Below are positions 1-12,338 of a stretch of 64,000 nt of DNA, one piece after another. Positions within the stretch are counted from its first letter, which is position 1; every line of letters begins with the position of its first letter. Origin of the DNA: Rhodeus uyekii (lineage: Eukaryota; Chordata; Actinopteri; Cypriniformes; Acheilognathidae); the NCBI GenBank assembly GCA_037043235.1, contig JAWRVZ010000240.1, positions 1-64,000 on the forward strand. Reading direction: 5' to 3'. The position numbers and the translations under genes were made by a program. The notes beneath the pieces are model-generated. The model was given only the letters and a program-made list of their open reading frames with translations, searched no databases and was not told the origin of the DNA.

Positions 1-356
1 ACTATGTGAACAATAGCAATCAAAATTGATTAATGTTTAGAATATGAGGTAAAAACTTCTGTAAATCACTTATAAAAGTATCACTGTGGTGAATGATAGA
101 GCCAATGAATGAGTTAAGGGGTTATAAAGGGGTTGGAACCTCCTGACTGTGTTATGAGAGGCTGTCATTAGGATATTTCATGTAAAAATGCGCACAAGGA
201 TGCTGAGCGTTAGGACTTTTTCCACACAAAACTGCGCATGGGTGAGGGAAATTTTTTCTCGTACACCGATACAATGCTCGTACACCGATTCGACCCTCCA
301 TGCTCGTACACCGATTTGCTCGTATACCAAGTCGCTCGTAAACCGAGGTATTACTG
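1..356 (-). mobile_element. Tigger/pogo-like DNA transposon, terminal part (cut by window edge)
   Basis: The right end is a terminal inverted repeat reading CGAGGTATTACTG, followed by TA at 357-358, the target site typical of pogo/Tigger elements. Inside the end are several copies of a short CTCGTACACCGAT motif. The whole segment is the reverse complement, with scattered differences, of the left part of the element at 16369-17164, so both are members of one family. The other end lies before position 1. No transposase reading frame is visible here. The family assignment rests on the TIR form and TA target and is recognition without a search. Confidence 0.65.
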
Positions 357-718
357 TATTGCTCACAGAAAAGTATTGCATTAACACATGTTTTGCTAAA
401 CACTTTTATTCCCTTTGTGTATATTGGATCAAAACAAAAAAGGAGGAAGAAAAGCAAATTTGACAGAATTTCACACAAAACTCCAAAAATGGGTTCGACA
501 AAATTATTGGTACCCTTTCAAAATTGTGGATAAATAAGATTGTTTCAAGCATGCAATGCTCCTTTAAACTCGCCTGGGGCAAGTAACAGGTGTGGACAAT
601 ATAAAAATCACATCTGAAAGAAGATACAAAGGAGAAAAGTCTTTGCATTGTGTGTCTGTGTGTGCCACACTAAGCATGGATAACAGAAAGAGGAGAAGCG
701 AATTGTCAAAATATCAAT
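357..718. other. AT-rich intergenic stretch, nothing recognised
   Basis: I see no coding signal, TIR or tandem repeat in this stretch. Short open frames here have no recognisable motif. Confidence 0.5.
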
Positions 719-966
719 AATCTCACGGTTAAAAGTCCATATCCAGAGATCTAGATGTCCCCTTGTCCACAGTGCACAACACTGGAATGAAACACTATGC
801 CAGGAGACCGAGGAGGACCCACTGCTGACACAAAGACAGAAAAAAGCAAGACTACAGCAAGACTACTTGTGGACAGATGAGACCAAGATAGAGATTTTAG
901 GTAAAGCACATCAAAAGAAAAGAACACAGTGCCCACAGTCAAATATGTTTTGGGGTTGTTTTGCTA
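719..966 (+). pseudogene. Tc1-like transposase remnant
   Basis: A strongly decayed fragment of a Tc1/mariner (DD34E) transposase gene. The plus strand reads LWTDETKIEILGKAH at about 867-911, which contains the first catalytic aspartate of the family in its usual W-T-D-E-T context. This is followed by a broken version of the next block ending in MFWGCF. Upstream, 760-850 matches the family's region just before the catalytic domain, including a PRRPTA-type stretch. Internal deletions have removed the glycine-rich segment between these blocks. There is no start, no second or third catalytic residue and no detectable TIR, so this is a fossil. Parent families encode a cut-and-paste transposase of about 340 residues. 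Confidence 0.7.
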
Positions 967-2280
967 TGTACATATAAAATATATATATTCAGCTGCTACA
1001 TTCAATTTTTTATGTACAATCAACTTGGCTGTAAGTCATTTCAACTTAATATTAAACTAACTTTAAAAAATGAGTTGAACTTATAAAAAGGAAAATTACT
1101 TAAAATATTCAGATAAGTTAAAGTAATATAAAAATATATGTTGTCGTTCACAATTCTTTTGTACTTTTCAATTTTATAAAATAAAAGTTACTTTTGACTT
1201 TATAATGACTTTGTTTTCCCATTTATTGACAGACTGCTCTCCTGTCCCCATGATGAGAGAAATCTCAACAGTAATAACAGCTGCAGTGAGTGCAGAGGCA
1301 TTGTGTGCGCTGTATCGACATGATGGTTTTTGTAGTTCTAGACTAAATGTCTAGTGTGAATAGTGTGCATTTACTCAGCTCACCTGCACAAAAACAGAAA
1401 ACAAATTCAGTAATCCTCAGTATGAATAAAAACAATGAAATGCAAAATCAGATTATTATGCAAACAAACCCGAAATAATTAATATGTTAAAGAATACAAC
1501 AAATATTTATTCTCACATTATTAAGCAAATTATTTGCTGCTAATACAATTCAACCACACTAATTAGCAAAATCACTGTATATAAACATCACATTTGTGTT
1601 TTTTTTTATTTTATTATTATTATCTCCTATATCCTATTCTTCTGCAGACCTATGACTGTAGGACTTATTCTATTGTTCTCTACAAAACTATCTGCATTAC
1701 TTTTATAAGTAACTTTTCCCAACACTGCTTGTCATGACTTATTGATCGTACTATATTTTTAAAGTGAGTGTACATGTGTACTGAACATTACATTGGGCTC
1801 CTGTGACATTTGCAAGCAGCCAAAAACTTTAAAACTTTAAACTAAAACACTGCCTTGCAAGTTCTGCTATTTACTCTTAACTCTCCCATTGTCAGTGTGA
1901 TTCACACAGGGCTTCTGCAGTCAAACTGCATGTAATTCAATCAGAGTGAGTGGAAAAACAGCAAATGTATGCAGAAATGCTAAAACTAATCACATAGTCA
2001 GGCAGCCTGTTTTATCCATATGCCAGGGAATTAAAAATTAAAACTTTAAGATGCATTGAAACGATTGCTTTCCTGATATGAAGGGACAGAATAACAAGCT
2101 TCCTGAATGAAAGCACATTGATGCTAATTATTATCCTCTGTGAAACAACAGAATCTGTGTTAACAGCCAGCCAAATCCCAATTTGTCTGCTGTAAGAGGC
2201 AGCTGAATTATTAAAGCATAATGCAATGCCTCTGAAACATTGTCTATTAAATGCAACTAATTATTCCAAAAGTTTGTAAT
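967..2280. other. AT-rich intergenic region without recognised features
   Basis: Long AT-rich unique-looking DNA. No gene, TIR or array was found; poly-T and ATT runs occur near 1595-1625. Confidence 0.5.
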
Positions 2281-3621
2281 GTCCTCCAGGCGCTTTTTTG
2301 TTGTTTTTTTCTGCCTGAGCTCACAAGGTTCACGTTGGCCAGTAGCAGAGCTGTGGAGTCGGAACAGTTTGCGACATGCATGGTCATCCAGTTTCTCCAG
2401 ACTTCATGAAGATGTGCTGCACTTCACAGAACACTGACAACCCTTCCATGGAGACTCAGCCTCTGGCAAACACCCATCAGACAGGGGTGACAGCTGCCAC
2501 TCACCCTGAATCGCTCCGGCGTTTTCTGGGATCACAGTCCGGGCTGTCTCCATCTAGCAGAAGAGAGGACACTGGCTCAGAGCTGTAGCAGAGAAATTCT
2601 GGGTAGCATGTTAAACATGGTCTGTGAGATGCTGTTTATTCTTTCTCAACCTTCAGGCAAAGTGTTGCCCATCTCAGATGGATACCACTTCAGGGACAAA
2701 CCCAAAAACTGCTGTCTTTCATACGAGGCTTTTCACAAAAATACATAATAACTGTCAAAACTTCTATATTCTGTGACATCCACTAGCTTTGAGATGTTAT
2801 ACATGCCTGTCTGGACTTGTTGAAGCTACAGAATTGACATTTCTTCCCCACTAATACACTTGTGTGGATTTGACCTTAAACTAAACAAGCTAGAATTGGG
2901 ATATAAATCGTCATTACGAAAAATGAAAAAACACCATGTTTTTGGACATGTACTGTGATGGAAAAATGGTCCCACACTAGAAAATTGATGGCAAGGCCAC
3001 GATAGCACTATTCTTTAGTACAATGCATAAAACATCAGCCTACATCAGGGTTTTTTGCATACGAATTAAAAACAAACATCCAAAGGCACATTTTATGAAA
3101 ACAATTTTTAATGTAAAAATATCTCAATGTACAATCTTAAAGGCCGGGACACTCCAAGCTGACGGTCGGCCGTTGGGAAATGTTGGGCTATTTCTGAGCT
3201 TCGGCCAGCTTAGTTTTTTAGTGTGTTCCACACCGTTGTCTCTATTTCAATTCAGCATGTTGAGTGATGCGCGAGCAAAGAAGTCAAGATGGAACAGATA
3301 GAAGGCAATCTTACCTGATTGTTCCAATGCACAAATCTTTTTCTATAATAACATGAGCCGACTAGAAAGAAGAGAGTGATCAGCCTGATTGATATTTTAA
3401 ATGAAAAAAGCTGCTTTGTTTATGGTTTGTATATATGAGTCCAAGTTTCCTGACTATTGACTCCTGAAATAGACAGATATTTACTTGCATGCAGACTTAG
3501 AACACACATACTAGTTGACCGTCTCCTTTAGTCCTTTCGGTGTGTTCAAGGGCAGCTTTTTGGCCGAGACGCAGCCGAGGAGAGGCAACAACAGTCAGCT
3601 TTCTTTATTGTGCTAATATGA
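2281..3621. other. Unique DNA with a short open frame and possible MITE fragments
   Basis: A 70-codon open frame at 2376-2588 shows no motif, signal peptide or repeat that I recognise, and I do not call it a gene. Two GC-richer patches, about 3140-3300 and 3525-3610, resemble the two ends of a degraded non-autonomous DNA element of fish, but no clean inverted repeat could be drawn. Confidence 0.35.
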
Positions 3622-3936
3622 CCTATTCCTGTTCCTGTTCCTGTTCCTGTTCCTGTTCCTGTTCCTGTTCGTATTCGTATTCGTATTCTTATTCCTATTC
3701 ATATTCCTATTCTTGTTCCTGTTCCTATTTCTGTTCCTGTTCCTGTTCCTGTTCCTATTCCTATTCGTATTCCTATTCTTGTTCCTATTTCTGTTTCTGT
3801 TTCTGTTTCTGTTTCTGTTTCTGTTTCTGTTCCTGTTCCTATCCCTGTTCCTATTCTTGTTCCCGTTCCAGTCCCCGTCTCCATCCCCCTCCCTGTTCTT
3901 GTTCTTGTTCTTGTTCTTGTTCCTATTCCTGTTCAT
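3622..3936. repeat. Degenerate hexanucleotide array (TTCCTG and variants)
   Basis: About 315 bp of six-base units, TTCCTG at the start drifting through TTCGTA, TTCCTA, TTCTTG and TTTCTG. The plus strand is almost purely C/T with one purine per unit. Because the unit is six bases, several frames on both strands stay open and predict dipeptide repeats (Cys-Ser/Tyr-Ser, Phe-Leu, Arg-Asn). These are consequences of the repeat and not evidence of a protein. Confidence 0.95.
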
Positions 3937-4424
3937 TCCAATCCTAACCCTGCCGTCACTACAACAACTATAAGGGTCACAGAATTTGACGCTACACATT
4001 TATAAAAGGACTTATAGGTCTCATTTAATATGGACACATTAAACACATCAGCAAAAAAATCATGTTTGATATACTTTGTATACTGTATTTGCAAATTCAA
4101 AATTAAGAAATTGGAAATACATGCTTACAAAATCATTTTAAAGTTTCTAGGAAAAGCTCATTAGAAATGAACTATATGAAAATAACAACTTGCATTTTGT
4201 CTTGATCTGTATTTGTTGATTTGAGAAATTCTGTTTGTTAGGAGTAATGGTCTATTACATGAACACAACTTTCTTCGACATCCTTTCATGAGGCAAACTC
4301 TTCATTTATAAAAATATTACATTAAAATCTCTTTCTAATAAGTATACAGGTGTGATGACAAATATCCATTCCAACATCCATTTTCTAAACAATACTTACT
4401 ATCACCATAATAATACAATTTATT
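3937..4424. other. AT-rich intergenic stretch, nothing recognised
   Basis: No coding signal, TIR or array seen. Confidence 0.5.
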
Positions 4425-4761
4425 TGTCACGGATCCAGCCACGCCCTCCGCACCAGACTCCCACGCTCCTCCCACTCGTTCCCAGTCCCCAGAATACTGA
4501 GCACCTGTTCCTGATCACAATCATCCACAGCACTATATCAATAGCACTCACGCAGTCATCATTGTCTGGTCTCTACACTACTTAGACTCAACATGTTGTA
4601 TCATCGCTACGCTTCCCGTTTTTTATTCGTTGTTCAAGTTCTCCGTGTTCAGCTCTCAGCTAAGCCACCCACTGCACCAGTTCACTCGTCACTGTCTTTG
4701 TGCCTTGTTCTCTAATAAACATCCTGTGTCTTAATTCTGCTTCCCATGATTTATCATGACA
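4425..4761 (+). mobile_element. Solo LTR of an LTR retrotransposon (Gypsy-type likely)
   Basis: A 337-bp segment starts TGTCA and ends TGACA, giving the 5-bp inverted ends usual for LTRs. It holds a TATA-like stretch near 4532 and a polyadenylation signal (AATAAA) near 4714 in plus orientation. Flanking pentamers TTATT and TAATT agree at four of five positions, as expected for an old target duplication. No gag-pol sequence adjoins it, so it is probably the product of LTR-LTR recombination. The superfamily call is an inference. Confidence 0.6.
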
Positions 4762-4857
4762 TAATTACACAATTTGCATCGCAAGTAAATGTAGGATGAT
4801 TACATATTTTTACTGGTACAATGCAATTGATCAATTTATTCACCTTGACAACAACAG

Positions 4858-4972
4858 TTCAGAAACACCCTAGCAACCACCCAGCAATTGGTAATCTTAC
4901 ATTCACATTAGTAAAATATTAGAAATCACTTGCTTATGCTTCAGTGCCCAATGTATCTGATGAATATCACAC
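4858..4972. repeat. Fragment of the CCCTAGCAACCACC interspersed repeat
   Basis: A single AGAAACACCCTAGCAACCAC motif is followed by a 27-base stretch (4936-4962) that differs at only three positions from 36155-36181, downstream of the large array of the same motif. The two copies therefore share both motif and flank and belong to one dispersed repeat. Confidence 0.6.
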
Positions 4973-6040
4973 AAAGGCTTGATCATATCAGGTTGATTAC
5001 TTTAGCAAGATCACAAAACTCAATTAATATTTTAACATATTTGTCATATATGCAGACTTGTACTGACTTATATGGTCAAAGTACACAACACAGATCTTTG
5101 TCTAACTTTGTCTGTATGTTATCATTAATTTAGCTTGAGATTACACAATGCAATTCCCCTCCTCAAACTGGAAAAGGCATCAACATCATAGACTGACTCA
5201 AAAATGGCTTATTACTATGATAATATGCTGTTAGCGTTTGGTCAGATGCTGATGAACATTGCCGATTCACACTTTCACTACAGTGTTTTTTATCTTCAGG
5301 GCAGGGACGTGATTTAAAACAACCTGACAAAACCGTGTCCCGCAGCAGCAAGTTGTTTACAAGTTCCGTAAAAGGTTGTGCAGGAAGCGTGGCGAAAGGG
5401 GAAAAAACGCAGCACAGGCCCCGGCTGGGCTGTCAGGAGCCGGTGACGCTGTCAATCATGCGAACGGAGAGGCTGACTACACAGCCGGAGGCAGAACTCA
5501 ATCAACTGAAACATCACAACCACATCTGTAAAGCCAACAGACACGGAAGACACATTCATTAATTTCAAGCCGCTGTGTGGGATTGTGGGATACATGTGGC
5601 CCTTTTCCCTCAAGTTATTACTCTAATAACTCTGGAACTCTATTTTGGACTATCCGGCATATATGGTGATTTACAGTGAAGTTAAGGTTCAATGATAAAG
5701 AATATTACACAATTCTAAAATCATAAACGAGTCTTGTAGGCAGTCTTTTCATTTGAGAGCTGCATTTGATGTCTTATAAATTTTGGATGTAATTGCTTTT
5801 TACTCCCTGGAGTTTTGACGTTTCATCACAACACACACTTTATAAAAGCATTTAGTACTACATTCGGAAGAAATCAGAAGAAGCAACTTTGACCCTGTAC
5901 AATTTCTTTGCAGTTTTATAATATTAGAAGATCTTCAAAAACAATATGGTTCCTTGAGGACCGACTGCACAAGCATGACAAGATTCCTCTGTGATTGCTG
6001 CATTTTTCATTGTTTACTCGTCCCAACTGGCACACGTTAT

Positions 6041-6043
<3 letters not shown>
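4973..6043. other. Unique DNA; 5330-5720 is richer in GC and may be regulatory
   Basis: No coding gene recognised. The part from about 5330 to 5570 carries an open frame of 75 codons without a known motif. The block 5560-5720 is repeat-free and sequence-complex. Conservation cannot be judged from one sequence, so a conserved non-coding element is only a possibility. Confidence 0.3.

Positions 6044-6120
<77 letters not shown>
6044..6120. repeat. (AT)n microsatellite
   Basis: About 77 bases of uninterrupted AT dinucleotide. Confidence 0.98.
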
Positions 6121-6124
<4 letters not shown>

Positions 6125-6126
<2 letters not shown>

Positions 6127-6158
6127 GTAATCTTTTATATATATATAAAAGATTACCT
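6125..6158. repeat. Perfect 34-bp palindrome
   Basis: Every base from 6125 to 6158 pairs with its mirror position around 6141/6142. The arms read AGGTAATCTTTT and AAAAGATTACCT, with an alternating TA centre. It abuts the (AT)n tract and could extrude as a cruciform. Confidence 0.95.
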
Positions 6159-7611
6159 TTTGTATTTATTCTACAGGAGTGTGTAGACCTATTTACATAA
6201 ATGTTTAAGAAAAATTTCTTCGAACAGCATTTTACTTTTCACCATCATCTTTTTTTTTTTGGTGCTAGATTCATTTTAATAGTCCTATTGTGCAACAGAG
6301 GGAAGTACAAATATTCCATATATTCACAAAATTAATTGGAGCTCATGAAAACACCACGTATAATATTTTTTAAATAGAAAAAATAAATAAAAGAAAAATA
6401 ATTTTAGATGAATTACAGCATGCCACACTGCAGGTTATGGTTGAAACAGCATTCTGGACACCATTTATCCATTATTATTGCATTTTATTTGAAAATGCAG
6501 AAATATTAAACAAAAGAACCACATCCACTGTGAAATCTGGGTTGCAAAGCACTGATTTAAACCATAGAACTGAAATACTGCCATATTCACATTTCTATGA
6601 TACCCCAAGGCAATACTAGGGTATGTTTGGAAAAACATGGCATTAAAATGGTAAACATCCAAAAAACATGGAAATACCGTGAGTTTTTTATGTCACTGCA
6701 CACATACATTTAAATACGCTGAAGCATGTGCTCTCTCACTCCCTCTCTGTGATTTCTGTTGTTTGCGCAGCAGTGTGTCTCGCCGTCTTCTATCCTGTCC
6801 TCCATTCAGTCGTCCAGTGTGTGGACTCTGATCTGTCAGCATTCATAACACTTGTCATCTCATTTACTGGTTTGCCAGCAGCTGTCCCGCACGCTGTCAG
6901 TGACACTATAGCGTAACCAATCCCATTGTACAGATGTGGTTTGTGCCCTGAATGACAGGAACAGGATATGAAAGGATATTTGTCAGTTTAAGGCCAGTGG
7001 AAAGCAGACCAGCTTATCAGTTTTTCCCAACATGTTCCAGACTGCATGTATCCTGGGGGTTTGGATGGCATCTGACTCCTGATTATATTACAAAACTGTA
7101 ATGATTTGTAATTGTGACTGGCTGAGTGTGAATTAACACACTATACTATAAAATACACAAAAAGGAGCTGAGAATGCAAACCAATCTCATTCTCAGAGTA
7201 AAATAAAATATGATTTAAGTTGTATATTTGTATGAAACTTTGTAAAGGTACTATTATATGTATTAATAATGCATATACAGAGGTGAATTATTAAAGCAAT
7301 TAATTTAGATTTTGTCTTCATTCAGACAGGCACACTGTGAATGTTCAAAAAGAAGAAAAAACCCTGTTTTGACTTTATTTCGATAATCCACTTTAGACAT
7401 TCTACTTTGCAACCACATCAACTAACTCTCATTAAAGTATTAGTACACTGTTAGGTTAGGGTTAGCAGAATAATGAATTATTTTACCTCAGTAATGAGAA
7501 TTAACATTTTCACATGTAAATGTGCATGATTTTCTTTCAAATAATTCCAAAAGTCTTCATTGAAAAAATTGTGTTTGTAAAAAGTCTGTTTGTAAAATTT
7601 CTTTATGCAAA
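6159..7611. other. AT-rich intergenic DNA, nothing recognised
   Basis: Short open frames at 6437-6619 and 6728-6916 carry no recognisable domain. No TIR or array was seen. Confidence 0.45.
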
Positions 7612-7637
7612 CCCCCCCCCCCCCCCCCCCCCCCCCC
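7612..7637. repeat. Poly-C homopolymer of 26 bases
   Basis: An uninterrupted C run; the length may be affected by sequencing or assembly slippage. Confidence 0.95.
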
Positions 7638-8810
7638 AAAAACTCTAGATATTTATTATTTTGAATTTGTGGTGAAATGACCTGGAGATTATCTGCATTA
7701 GAAACAAAAGTGTTGTTTGACTCAATCATATTTACGATGCTCTCTTTAGGAAAACATATTGTCATGCTCTGAATCACACAGTATCATGCTGTTCTTGCCT
7801 GGTGTGTGTTGAAATCTCAGCAAGATCAGTGCTTCGATGCCGTCTGATGACTTACTCGCATGAACCTTTGAAAAGATTAGCTGGGTCTAATGTGGCCTTA
7901 ATATATTCATTCTATTATTATCAAACCGCTGGCCTGCACTCCGCCAGAGAGAAGCAGACTGATAAAGTGTCACATCCATGAGGATATTAAAGTCCTTTTC
8001 ATATACATACTGTTATGCAGCACTGATTTTGATTGTCATTAACTGGCTGATAGTTGGTAATTATAGCCTAATAATGATTATGCATCACAGATGTATGACT
8101 GCGGGATGTCTATCAGCAGAGACAGATGATGTTCTCAGTGTCAGAAGAAGCCTACAGTATTATTAGTGTGAGATTTTGTCTTTTTCATAGCAATATGTCT
8201 GTTTAGTCCTCATTTATATAAGAATATATATATTTATATAAGAATATATATATATATTCCTCAGAATATAATACAGCATATAAGGTTCTGCAGTAAATGA
8301 TTGTCCTGGATCTGCTGTAGTTTCAGTTCCTCTGTCTGGATCATGAGGAGGATCATCATCGTTAAGGTGAAGTTTCTAATTGTAAAACATGCGGTAAAAC
8401 AAACAGCTCGCATAAACTCACACTGCTCTCATCGGTCCTTTTTGGAGATTCATTGAAACTGAAATTGAAACTCTCTTGCATGCAGGATCATAGGCACTTT
8501 ATATATTTATTTTTAAAGAGCAATGTTGTGCAACTTTATTACATTATTCAACAAGACTGTTTTAGACAGCATTTCCCAGCTCCACTTGAGACTAACAAGT
8601 TCACTTTCAAAGTGGAATTTTGACACATTTTAGGTTATTACTGCAATTCTGTAATCCATCAGAGGTTGATGATTGTATATTACAGGGGATCTTTTATACT
8701 TACAGGCACTTTGGTTGTGACATGCATTGTTGTGAGCCAATCATTTGTTCCATTTGTCACACATGCTTCAGAAATTTGTCATGCTGATACTGTTCCAAAT
8801 AGCATCAATC
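7638..8810. other. Intergenic DNA with a short imperfect AT repeat
   Basis: No gene recognised. An imperfect AGAATATATATATTTATATA duplication lies at about 8218-8262. Confidence 0.45.
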
Positions 8811-8866
8811 CAAGACGCAGTGTCTTGTTCCCCTTCTTAGGGAACCAGGGTTACAGTCATAACCCG
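8811..8866 (+). mobile_element. Short fragment resembling the 3' region of a DIRS-like retroelement
   Basis: The stretch reads ACGCAGTGTCTTGTTCCCC followed by AGGGAACCAGGGTTACAG. The same order of motifs occurs at 18258-18305, at the end of the DIRS-like remnant there. Only this end fragment is present. Confidence 0.4.
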
Positions 8867-11025
8867 TGATATTTTTTTAGGGCTGTGGTGCATCACAATC
8901 AGCTCTTTAATTGAGTAGTCAGGGCACTGATCAAAGAGTTGACCATTTTAAGGGCTATCTCAATCGCAAAATCCTATCAGTGCATGTTCGCTCCCCAAAA
9001 AGTCCAACAATGCACCTTGAAAACTTGGGCTGCATTTAACACCATTCAGAAACTGCCCTAAGCACTTCTGGTCGGGAAAAAAACTGCCGCTCATTCAACT
9101 TCATTGTCTGGGCAAGGTAAGTTTATTTGAAGAGACCCTCAATCCCTCTATTTTGACCGATTCACACTTCAGGCAGATCCATAGATTACAATGCAACACG
9201 ATAGTGACATCACAGCAGATCGCACTTAATTTACCTCCACCCCACATAACTCTAGCGTATGATACTGGAGTTACTTTGACATTTAACGACATAATATGTG
9301 AAGCTATCTTAAGATGACTGTTATGGTTTATTGTACTGTTATTATTTTCGCTTGTGTAATTTTTTCATATTATTTCCAACAGTCCAAGTGAGACCTACAT
9401 ACCTATAGAATGGTGCATAAAACAGATTCATAATAAATCAGCAATAGTAATAGTAAGCAATGATTTATTTCCGAGTCAAAAAGACTGAGGGAATTTAGCG
9501 AGGGAAGGGCATAAAAAATTAGACTTAAACCACAGCCCATGGAAACATGAATGACCACTATGTTCCCTTAACTGAGAAACATAAATGACACATGATGGAT
9601 GCAAACACAAAGCATTAAATAATATAAATCGCTAGACAGGTAGGTATTTATGGATGAAATTTTGCAATGCATATTTAATACGTCACTGATCAGTCATCAG
9701 TGTTCCAGTGTCCCAGTATATAGTGAGCCAGGGCCCTTACTGTCCTTACCAATGCCTGAATTCATGTACACGATATACTCATTAGGGAGCTAATTGAGAT
9801 GCAACCCTGGAGTTGAACCGATCAACCCTCTTTTCTGCAGTGGAAATGTGCAGAACGATTTGAGAGTATTGTGCATAAAAAACGGAAAATATATTGTTTT
9901 CAGACTTATAATCAATGACTATAAGTGAAAAGTTTCAACTTTTATAATTGTTTTCAATTTTATTACATCATTTGCAAGTCATCATAGGGTGATTCATCTT
10001 GCAACTCTTTTTTTAAATGTATTTAAATGCATTTCGTAATGCATTATACAAATGAGGAAACATACTAATTCTAAAAAAGTGTTTGGACACTGTCGTACTT
10101 GTTTCTTGGGCTTTGTGATTTGGATGAGCAGTTAAAACGCCATATTATACAATCATTATGTTTCAATTAGAGGTGTATAATGATTGTTTGTTTGTGGTTC
10201 AGCTGAGAATGAGTTTTTGTTTTGTTTGATGAATATATGTGTGTTTGTGAGAGCAAACAGAACACCTTATCTTAAGCTGTCAGGCTTGCAGCAAAACCTC
10301 AACAACAAATCCATGTCCTGCTGCTTGACAGCTTCAAGGACAGTCCGGGAGAAATTCACCCTTAACGAGTTAATCAGATTTATCCGGAAAATCAAAAGTA
10401 ATAAGCAGTTCACTTTTATTTTAGAGAAATTCTTCTTTATAACTTTTAAGACTTTTTGTATTGTGTGAAAATGCCCTTTAAACACATTTCCCCTCCAATT
10501 TTTATAACTGTAATGTGTAATCATAGTGATGAGTTAATGCATGTTACATAATGCAATACAACACTGCAGTAATTAATGAGAGTTTTATGTTAAAGGTATT
10601 TTCTATGACCTAAACCCTACCCCTAAAACTACCCATAACAGAATCAAGAGAAAAAAGTAGATTTAAATAAAAAATGTACACACCTATGGTCCAGTCCTGA
10701 CAACAGTGCTATCATTACTGTACACTCTCTCAGCTTATTTCCCCTGGAAACAGAGCAGGTACAATGTAATGACAGACTGAGATCATTCCTCAAACCTGGC
10801 TTCACCACGGAGACCTGCCGCTACACGCAAAAACTTCAGTGTGCGATTTATGGCTCTTCTTCATTTCATATTGAGTTGAGTGTTTTGGGAGGGTCATTCA
10901 ATAATGAAGTTGGCAGCACTGCATCTTAAGCAAACCCAAGGTGTTCCCACAGCAGGCCATCACATTTCATATCACAGACTAAAGGCACGTACACACAAAG
11001 AACACCTTTAAAACAACTATAACTG
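8867..11025. other. Intergenic DNA; one 11-bp inverted repeat
   Basis: No gene recognised. The arms ACAATCATTAT (10149-10159) and ATAATGATTGT (10177-10187) form a short stem. The patch at about 8930-9120 looks like a worn interspersed repeat, but no family could be assigned. Confidence 0.4.
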
Positions 11026-11799
11026 CACTGCAAACCCAAATAAGTTGGCAAGACTAAAAAATGTGCGGTAATAAGTTAATAAGCGAGCAGAACTTTTTTT
11101 TATTTTGTATTAATTGCTATTAACTTGAATTATTTGAGTAAGCTAATTCATACAATTAACTTAATTAACTTAATTCATATTAACATTTAAAATGATCATG
11201 TAATCTCAACTCAAATGTTTTTAGAAGTGGAAACTTGGCTAGCTTTAACTAGCTAATTCAGTAAACACTATCTTGCTAATTAGAAACAAAAGGCTTTGAT
11301 AGCATTAGCATAGCATAGCAATAGCTGAATGAGTACAGCAATGGAAAACATATAATATATCTTTTCTCAATCTAAGCTCATGCTCCACCCGAGAAACTCT
11401 TCTAAACTAGCATAATAACACATGAAGCACTGTTGAATCTCCCAATTAGCATTAGTTTTGCACACACAAAATAGCATTTATTCTCCCTTTTCTAGGATTT
11501 CAGCATTTACTCTCCCTTTGAGTGTCAAAGCATGCTGGGAAATAGAAATACCAGCCCAGTTTTAGTTAAATTTAGTTTGTATGAATTAAAAGAAACTTTC
11601 ATAAAGCTCATAAAGCTGAAAACAATCAAACAATTTAGATTACTTAAAATGTGTCAATTTGTGAACTCCAAAGAAAAATAAAGCTCCAAATACTAATTTA
11701 CTAATACTAAAATAAGTTAATTTGATTGAACTAATTTGTTTAATCTGAGGAGGCTCTACTCAAACCAATCAGTTAATTTGAGCATTAGGTTTTACAGTG
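11026..11799. mobile_element. Non-autonomous CACTA (EnSpm)-like MITE
   Basis: The 774-bp segment begins CACTGCAAACC and its other end, read in reverse, begins CACTGTAAAACC, so the ends are inverted copies starting CACTG. The flanks share TG (ctg before, atg after), which fits the 2-3 bp target duplication of CACTA elements. The interior is AT-rich and non-coding. The superfamily call relies on the CACTG ends and short duplication. Confidence 0.5.
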
Positions 11800-12330
11800 A
11801 TGCATTAGCATCCACAGCAAAACACAACAAAGTCCTGTTCATTATAATCCTGGTGGATTCTGATCTCAGTGTCAATATTTTGATCATTCATCAGCTGGAG
11901 AAAAAAATAGTTCTGAATCTGAACCCCCTGATCTTCCTATCAATGGCCTAACAACCAGCCAGGACTTTCTAGAAACATATTTTAGGAACACTTTATCACT
12001 TTACAGACTTCAAGTTGTGATGGTATTTTCTGATATATTATGACATACCTGAGTGAAAGGGCTTGATTTTGGATGGGACTTGATTTTGGAATTGATTGAT
12101 TGAATGGTTGTGGTTTGCTATTGGTCAATTTAATTTGAGTGAAAAAATTAAAGTTGCAGACAGAATAGAGAAGTTATATGCTGTTGACTTTATCAGTGAG
12201 GGAAAGTCAAGCTGTCAGAAACACCTAGCAACCAGCCTGAACACCCTGGCAACAACTCTGAATATTTCACCAACACTTTATCAAGGTTAAGATTCCTTCA
12301 TAATCTCTCATAAATAACTGAGAAATCAAG
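11800..12330. other. Intergenic DNA with a CCTAGCAACC repeat fragment
   Basis: Around 12220-12262 are ACACCTAGCAACC and ACACCCTGGCAACAAC, matching the satellite at 34.8-36.1 kb. The rest shows no feature. Confidence 0.4.
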
Positions 12331-12338
12331 CTGTATAT

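Noticed and set aside
2376..2588. 70-codon frame as a small host gene
   Set aside because: No recognised motif, no splice or promoter evidence.
3540..3999. Open frames of up to 135 codons predicting Cys-Ser, Arg-Asn or Phe-Leu repeats
   Set aside because: All come from the hexanucleotide array, which is open in several frames on both strands.
7452..7464. Telomere-like GGTTAGGGTTAG
   Set aside because: Only about two units, consistent with chance.
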